Shown: one piece after another, positions 57,361 to 64,000 of the stretch
Layout of the letters: every line of letters starts with the position of its first letter
How positions within the stretch are numbered: the stretch's first letter is position 1
Assembly: GCA_037833965.1 (NCBI GenBank)
Contig: AP031352.1
Span: forward strand, 19,262,501-19,326,500
Direction of reading: 5' to 3'
From: Marchantia polymorpha subsp. ruderalis
Lineage: Eukaryota > Streptophyta > Marchantiopsida > Marchantiales > Marchantiaceae
DNA: 64,000 bases
The notes under the pieces: generated by a model
What the model was told of the DNA's origin: nothing
Databases searched by the model: none
What the model saw: the letters and a program-made list of their open reading frames with translations, nothing else
Program-made: the position numbers and the translations under genes

Positions 57361-58980
57361 ACAAACGTATCCTACCTTCAATCTCTTGAAAAAGTTCCCG
57401 TAACGGCCATATGTCCCCCGTTCAGACATGACCTCTAACCATTTTCATATCCAGACTTAAATTTTGTTTTCTGCGATCCATATGTGGATGTGGAGCCTTA
57501 TCCATCATGGAGTATAGAATATCATCCAGCTATTTGTACCAGTATCTTTTCAAAAATATAACATTAGTTCAATATTCTAACTTGAAGAATAAAACCTTGG
57601 CGATTGCTCGCCATTCACGAATACAACCTGCAACACTTTTGACGAAATAACCGGTCCTACTCTTCTTGGCTCTGAGATCCTGCAAAAGACCCTGTTGACA
57701 TATCCAACTCTTAGAAATGTTCACTTGATGTGAGTCCTCACAATCTTAAAAACCTCAAGATATTTGCACCTCTCGATGCCAGTTGTTGTATTACCCGTAG
57801 TTTTTTAGTTTTTCCTTGTATTTATGGTGTATTCTGTTGCTTCAAGTCTATTTGTACCTTCGTGTTTGATGTTTGCATCGGTGACGGTCCTTGCAATATC
57901 GTGGTGCTTGTTGATCTAGCCTTTCTCCCTACTGCCTACTCTATGATTAATTGGGATATGGAGAATATCAGCACGTTTTTTGTGTTCATCTGATCTGAGG
58001 CTGATGTCATCTCCTATACCAATTCCAGCTTGTGTGTATTCCAAAAGACAAATATCCATTGCAAATTTTCAGACGCGTCTCAACACCTATCATCCATATT
58101 CCACATCTAAATTTTTATTTCTGTCAATTTCTAAGATTCTTGTATTGAGCTTCTCTGGCCTTCAGTCATATATTTGGAGTGCATCTGCTTTAAAATTTCA
58201 TTATTCAAGCTCTTCTTTCATTTACATCTTCCTTAGACCCAAGATTGCTCGTCCTCTTCTTCTTGAGATAATTACGTTTGATGATGAATCTCCGAGTATG
58301 GATCAAAGCTTGCAATTGATTTAGATCAAGTCGCTCTGGAATGCTTGCTTGTTATTGAGGTCGTTGAATATCGCTATGTTATGTAAAACTTCTTCCTCTC
58401 TGTCCATACCTCTATTGTACTGCATTTGTTCTGAGTCGCCTTTTTTCCTCGGTTGGGCAAATCCAACATGTCTATCGTACATGCTAAAGTTGGCAATCGT
58501 AGTTCCTTCTCCCGATGCTTGACCAAGGTGGGTCGATGGTTGTGGAAAACCAAGCTTGTTTGATGCTGTTGCGGATTCTCTTGTTGCTGTTCTTGTCCTG
58601 TCATTTAGTTTAGAGCCTCTCGTATCTGGGCAGCTAGCTAGCACATCCACTCCAGTCCAATTTACAGTTCTCGCTTTCTTCAGAGTCAGCAAAGGTGGTT
58701 ATATTTTAAGCTCGCTACTAAGTGACGATGTTGTTGTAATCACGTAAGACACATCCCGTAACAACAACGTGTCGAGGTTCTCGTGTTGCAAATAAATAAA
58801 GTGCAGTCTCTATTCCAGCTGCATTCTTCTCCCCATTTTTGTAAGCGGTCAGAGGTTTCTTCAATATTCTCATCGGTACTTTGAGGTGCTTTTTTGGTCC
58901 CTCTCGCTTTTTCTTCGTTACTCGGAATTGAGCAGAGGGAAAGAGATATTTGCAATGTTCACTCCGTTGTTCCACCATGG
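57361..58980 (-). pseudogene. Coding-like, unidentified block, probably decayed
   Basis: This block has intermediate composition. On the minus strand there are frames of 123 codons (58321-58692) and 86 codons (58718-58978), and further protein-like stretches in other frames down to about 58140. The products are hydrophilic with Gln/Asn-, Lys- and Arg-rich parts, such as KKKREGPKKHLKVPMRILKK. On the plus strand a 114-codon frame (57980-58324) is hydrophobic. Frame changes suggest a relic, perhaps a retroelement gag-like region. No signature motif is seen. Confidence 0.25.
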
Positions 58981-59285
58981 ACAGAAGTCAAGAAAATATG
59001 ATTTCCACAGTCCCCTCTAATCGCAATTAAGAGATGCATCTCTGAAAGTGGCTGCTAGAAGCTGTCATTGTTTTGCTTACAAATTGTAACCCTGTCATGA
59101 AAACAGCTCAGAACTCAATAAAGACAATGTCACAATCGACAAACTGTATGAGGGATGTGTGAGCATGTTCACATGTTTTGCACATACTGTGCTGTTGACA
59201 TTCAACGGTGAATATGTTCCAATGATTTGCTTTTGGCTGCATTGCGGGTGACATTCCAATTAGGGTAATCGGGGACATGTTTTCC

Positions 59286-59334
59286 ACAATTAGAGTTGCT
59301 ATGTAGGCTGAGCCTACATAGCAACTCTAATTGT
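59286..59334. repeat. Perfect 24-bp inverted repeat with a single-base centre
   Basis: Arms 59286-59309 (starting ACAATTAGAGTTGC) and 59311-59334 (ending GCAACTCTAATTGT) are exact reverse complements around one G. Confidence 0.95.
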
Positions 59335-60156
59335 CTTAAGAGCTTAAGAGCCTACAAGCTGAAAAACACGAGGCATCTTCGACAGGCTAACGGTGAATAT
59401 ACCTTATACTCGATGACTTTACCAAAACGTTCGACACTCCACTTTATGCTTTTCGTGAACCCTGTCGCCTTGTAATAGATGCACTTTACACCGTTTATAC
59501 CAAAAGTGACGTATGGTCAACAGGAGAATGCCAGTTTTGGATGGTAGAGAAAGGTCGCGGAATCTGGAGATTCACTTGTTGGAAGCGGATCTAAAAGTTG
59601 TCCTCAAGTATGTGACGGTCATGTAAAACCTTCGAGTGAAATGGACGAGAGTGTTACATACGGTGGAGGAATGCAATTACCAGAAGCAAAGAGTGAATCG
59701 ACGAATTTGACCACCATTGGATGCATGAGAGGCTTACGTGAATTATCGAACTGATGATCAAGGAGAAGGTAAAATTTAGGTTGTGTATGTGCTAAGCGAG
59801 GTGCTCAAGAGATGGAATATCAGTGGAGACTGAACAGTCCAGAATTTCAGAAGCAATAATAACAACAAAAGGAGGTAACAAATGCAATAGAATGTTCAAC
59901 AGTTATCAACCGTTACGGTTTACAGTGAAGTTCGTAGATCTGGAACTGAATAAATAAAGCTTAATATGCATCCTTCAATATGCAACTTTTGACATTGAGA
60001 TTTTGAAAATGTAACATTAGTAGAGAGTAACTAGTTTGCGAATCTTATATATAAATTGCGTTTGGCTGAATGTTTACTTCTTTTGTCTTTTATGGATTGA
60101 ATGAGGTGTATTTATAGATATTTTGAGAGAAAAAAAATTTAAAAGTAAAATTGAAA

Positions 60157-60194
60157 TACGAAGATCTATATATTTTAATATATAGATCTTCGTA
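60157..60194. repeat. Perfect 18-bp inverted repeat, 2-base loop
   Basis: TACGAAGATCTATATATT and AATATATAGATCTTCGTA flank TT. Confidence 0.95.
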
Positions 60195-60471
60195 GATACA
60201 ATACATAAATAACTTCATGTTTAATTACGAAATACATTAGATGACTGAAAAAACTATCATATTCATTATAACCAATTTTGGAGTACACATGCCACTGCCA
60301 AAAAATATAAAAAATATGAAAATCATCAAAGAGAACACAATACGAGTTACGTTGTACTGGGTACATAACTATAACTTATCCCATGTATGACTATAACATA
60401 TTTTAACGATAGTATATGTAAAATGTCAACAAAGGTAAAGGAAAAAAACAGCAATGAACAAAACATATATT

Positions 60472-60491
60472 AGAGAGAGAGAGAGAGAGAG
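60472..60491. repeat. (GA)n microsatellite
   Basis: Ten GA units. Confidence 0.95.
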
Positions 60492-60770
60492 GTTTGCGTA
60501 CTTCATGTGCTTTGTGTTCACAACATGAAGGTGCCATTAACCAAATCAAAACCAATGAATGACTTTTATGTGGAGTCTTTGGACATGATGCATGACAAAA
60601 TGCCTCACAGTTTATCCAAAAGCTATAGTAGATAATCGCAATTTGTACTTCATTATAGACGCTACTCATAATCTAATGTTAAGAGAAAAGTGCAGTATAA
60701 ATCTTGTCACCATAAAAGTAGTAAAAACTCTGATAGAGGTGAAAACAATACAGCCGACATTGTGTTCAAC

Positions 60771-62972
60771 GAAGGTGCGCAGCACTCGACCCCACTCAGA
60801 AGACCCGACGGCATGGAGTCCGCGAAAGAAACGAAGGTCCTTTCAACAATGAGTTCGATTTCATACTGTTCATGTTTTTCATGCCGTTATTGTTCTGCGT
60901 GATCTCTACATAATCGTTTTATTGTGAGAACAGCGATTTGATATGATTTTGTGGAGTAATAGGATTTTACTGGCTGTACAATCCGGTAAGACCAGGATCG
61001 TCGTCGTCTTCTCTGTGGGTGTGCAATGCAGACCCTGGAGCCAGGCTCACTCGCAGTAAGTTCAAAAACATGGACTCGTGGCCTTTCAAACACCGCTTCG
61101 TCTCGATCTTTCACAGGTTCTAAAACCGATACATGGACTGCAACTGCAACTGCAGCACTGGAGCTCAACACCAAACAAGAGGTTGAGATAAGCACGAAGG
61201 GAGCGAGTCGGCTACAGCGACTACCAGCTCTGGGAGGGCTAATCAGAGTGGACACGGCATAACTTTTCTCCGTGAAGCGATTATGCCTGATTCGTGTCCT
61301 CTTGAACGAAGCGAAATTCTGAAAACACCCAGTCCAGATGCGATCCAACAACAGATTCTCTACATACATACGGTACTACGGGATCCGGCTGGACGCAAGC
61401 CGGTGGATAGAGATGAAAACTCCACAGTTCGGCTGGTAGGTGCTATCTGTCGGACGCAGCGATTGACTGGAGGACATTCAGCGGTCGTAAGCTCATGGGG
61501 AGCTGAGCTGAGCTGAGCTCGCGTGCAATACTATAAGAGTAGAATTTGGAGCGAATAGCGAGAGCTGCGAGGAAGATGCTAGAGGCCGGAATCTAGAGTC
61601 GAGACTAGGCTGGGCTCATAGGCGCGAGCTGTGGCCCGAGGTCGCGACGACAGGCCAGGACCCGAGGAGGAGGTCAAGCGCAGAGTTAGCAAGAGCTCCG
61701 TCGGATAGACATGGAGTCCGGGGGTCTGTACGAATATGCAGCAGATATTTCGGAGCCCCTGACAAAATATACTGCACTGGTCCGGTCTAGTGCCCGGATA
61801 ATGGGCGCCATAGGCACTGCAGTACAATTGGGCGAATGATGGCGCAGAGACAAGGAATAAAAACGGGGAAACGGGAGACAGTCCACACATTCGGGAAAAG
61901 TGTTCTTGTATGAGTGCAGTTCACTGAGCAGCGCGAAAGAAGATAGTATTTGGATTTGGAGTTAGTGTTCGAGTGTATTGTGTCGAGAGATAGTAATCGC
62001 ATCGAAAGTTGTACCAGGCGATCGGCGACGCCTGGTCCACCGGCGACATTGCCAGTCCCCACTCGGTGCTGTTAAATTTGGACCGCCCCCTCTGCTCTTC
62101 CTCACTCACTTGCTCCTCCGGGTTTCCAGCTGCTCAGTTCGGCGCTCGTTCTGCTCAGCGATCAGTCTCTGCCCCTCCTCAGACTGCTCCACTCTTCTTC
62201 TTCACGATGAATGATGGTGGTGCATGTTTCTGTAGCTGAAGCGGGGCTGTTGTCCGCTGTTCATGAGTGAATTCGCCTTGAGCTGAAGCCGGAGGCAAGT
62301 CGAGGACTTCGGAGACATCTGCCGCCACCTTGTCTATGCCATCATAACACTTCGCTTCCGAGATTTTGTTCCTCTGTGGCGACAATCTTGAGAACGATAG
62401 CACCGGCTTTCAAATTTCACAAGTCTGTCGAGATTATCGGGCGTACCTGCTAGTCCAAACTGATGTCAATCTTCTCGAGAGTGGCCGCTGTTGTTACCAG
62501 CGATCGTGCTAAAAAGCTTGCGTTGATCTCTGAAACAGAAGAGAAACAACGCAGATCTAGATTGGCCTTCAATTGTTGAATTTCAAGTCCGAACTCCCAA
62601 CTATTATACAAAAAGCATATATCTTTTCCCGGTAAGTGCCATTCGATTCGAATATCTTACCATATGTCATCCTTTAAATTTCATGTATTTCTTTCTTTCT
62701 GTACTTAACCAAACTTTGGCGGCGACTTGTAGCTTTTGAAACAGGACCTGTTCTTCTTGCTGGTATCGGTCCATGTTGCAGATTCCAGACTCAGACTCAT
62801 TTCCGTCGGTATCAATAGATTTTGATAGATTCCTTCTGACAAAGTACAATTCATGTTCTGTAACTCATTTCCGACTGTTTTCTTTCGCCCTGAATGTTTA
62901 TACTTCGACTCCAGACCTTCGGCTGCGCTCGGCGAGGATTCCCCTCAGACTCCCACAAGATCAGCTTCTTCC
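60771..62972 (+). promoter_or_regulatory. GC-rich promoter and 5' leader of the sucrose-phosphate synthase gene
   Basis: A GC-rich island rises from AT-rich DNA and ends at the 62973 start codon. It contains GAGCTGAGCTGAGCTGAGCT (about 61499-61518) and a TATA-like CTATAAGAG (about 61531) some 1.4 kb above the ATG, room for a spliced leader. Frames up to 160 codons on both strands lack motifs. An in-frame ATG at 62853 would add 40 residues, but that segment does not look like the family's N-terminus and is probably leader. Confidence 0.4.
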
Positions 62973-64000
62973 ATGGCGGACAATGAGTGGATCAATGGTT
63001 ACTTAGAGGCAATCATAAACACGGGTGAAAGGCTCGATGGCTACCGCTCAGATGGTTATCGCTCAGATGGGCGAACAGCTGTTCAGCCTGTCCTCAGCGC
63101 TGCCAACTACTTCGTCAAAGAGGTCACTGGATATGATGATGCTGCACTGTACCGAACGTGGATTAAGGTAAAAGCTCTTCCTCTCGGAATTATTGTTCAG
63201 GTCCAGAAGAATGTGAGCTTGCAGCGGTGTGTGGTGAATGGTGAACTTGTTTCTAGAATCAGATTATCTCGTCTTGCCGCTGCCTTGCCTGACAAATCCG
63301 TTTGCTGGCGTAGGCTAATGCCTCAAAGTACCCACAAGAGAAGGGAAATCGCATGGAATACTTGTGCTGGAGAGTCTGGCACGTCGCTCGACAAAAGAAG
63401 AAGGTACTTCATAATCAGATTCTCAACGTGCAGGGCTCGACAATATTGCGAGATATCCACCCTTATTACCTCCCACCTGCGTGCAGGGTGCTCACTGTAC
63501 CAGCAGGCCGGTACTTCTTTGTCAAAGAAATTGACGTGTCCAAATATTTTCTATGACCAGCCTCTTATCGTGTCAGCATGCCAACCAAGTACATGTACTT
63601 ATGTCCAGTCAAAGAACACACTGAAACCTTGCAGTTCCAGTCTGAGACATGTTTGAGACGTGTACTCCTGTTGGCTTGGAGTGACAGAAGAGTTCAGTGT
63701 CCATGGGGAATGTCAAATGCAAAAATCTCACATCTTTCACTTCTGAAGACAAAAGTAGTACAGATGTAGTTCCCGTCATCCAGAGTTGAGCGGAATATGA
63801 TTGTTTACAGTTCACAGAATATTGGAACTCAGCCATATATCTACAGTAATATGCAGCTCAATTCTAGGTCTGTATTCTGGTATGCGTGTACAGCTTGCTT
63901 GGGAGGACGCCCAACGGATGACCCGAACTCACTTCGCCAAACAACGACTTCTCAAGGAGGTGAATGAGGAATTCTCCGAAGATCTCTCCGAGGGAGAGAA
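62973..64000 (+). CDS. SPS: Sucrose-phosphate synthase, N-terminal exons (gene runs off the window)
   Basis: The enzyme makes sucrose 6-phosphate from UDP-glucose and fructose 6-phosphate in the cytosol, the committed step of sucrose synthesis. Exon 1 is 62973-63167 (65 codons), starting MADNEWINGYLEAI, the typical plant SPS opening, with NYFVKEVTGYDDAALYRTWI. Exon 2 is 63314-63403 (30 codons) and holds NRMEYLCWRVWHVARQKKK, the conserved block after the start region. Exon 3 begins at 63894 with LAWEDAQRMT and reads FSEDLSEGEK at the window edge. Exons 1 and 2 end in phase 0, and the introns have GT-AG ends. The glycosyltransferase and phosphatase-like domains lie beyond the window. The start at 62973 is chosen by family likeness. 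Residues 22-32 contain a repeated GYRSD unit not seen in typical SPS. Confidence 0.93.
63036..63065 (+). repeat. 15-bp in-frame tandem duplication in SPS exon 1
   Basis: GATGGCTACCGCTCA is followed by GATGGTTATCGCTCA and then GATGG. It encodes the DGYRS unit twice and preserves the reading frame. Confidence 0.9.

Larger units (their letters stand above)
58981..60770. other. Intergenic DNA with palindromes and a GA microsatellite
   Basis: No gene recognised. It contains the inverted repeats at 59286-59334 and 60157-60194 and a (GA)n run at 60472-60491. Confidence 0.5.

Noticed and set aside
60887..61369. 160-codon minus-strand frame
   Set aside because: GC-rich promoter island, low-complexity Val/Ala and Arg runs, no family likeness.
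62853..62972. In-frame ATG 40 codons before the SPS start
   Set aside because: The extension does not resemble SPS N-termini, whereas MADNEW at 62973 does.

Overview
The window looks like nuclear DNA of a land plant. Three genes are recognisable. One is a BONZAI-type copine with 17 coding exons, one is a single-exon type II membrane protein of a plant-restricted family, and one is the 5' end of a plant sucrose-phosphate synthase. Introns have ordinary GT-AG ends. Very AT-rich intergenic DNA alternates with GC-richer islands around genes. This fits a bryophyte (a liverwort or moss is my guess, from the long GC-rich, CT-rich leader regions and an intronless gene among AT-rich spacers), but the lineage is inference. 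No rRNA, convincing tRNA, CRISPR array or organellar block was found.

Layout. 1-10.9 kb is mainly repeat-derived: an LTR-like element (1038-1513, minus), a small inverted-repeat element (2897-3081), decayed coding-like DNA (about 3.9-4.9 kb), the 3' end of a second LTR element with a polypurine tract (4986-5335, minus), a GC-richer decayed internal region (to about 7.06 kb), an inverted repeat (9324-9781) and an 87-bp tandem duplication (10076-10249). 11.1-18.6 kb is the copine gene on the minus strand, with a probable leader and promoter region from 18.56 to about 21.3 kb. 21.4-30.2 kb is AT-rich and essentially gene-free, with a few GC-richer islets. 30.2-32.5 kb is a GC-rich promoter/leader feeding the single-exon gene at 32469-34277 (plus). 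34.3-37.6 kb is a GC-rich stretch with no recognised gene. 37.6-54.5 kb is again AT-rich, with diverged direct repeats (44.1-48.9 kb), a second copy of the first LTR family in the opposite orientation (about 45692-46135), and GC islets at 42.4-43.3, 50.0-50.5 and 51.8-52.6 kb. 54.5-56.1 kb is a GC-rich island without a gene. 57.4-59 kb is coding-like but unassigned. 60.8-62.97 kb is the probable promoter/leader of the sucrose-phosphate synthase gene, whose first two exons and part of a third reach the window end.

The three genes do not form a pathway: membrane calcium signalling and growth/immunity (copine), an uncharacterised endomembrane protein, and sucrose synthesis. Plant genes are individually transcribed, so no operon logic applies.

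The most unusual structural signal is a set of short perfect inverted repeats with very small spacers (36, 24, 21, 18 and 15 bp arms) scattered through introns and intergenic DNA. I found no convincing new multi-gene system, and many longer open frames look like chance or decayed sequence.
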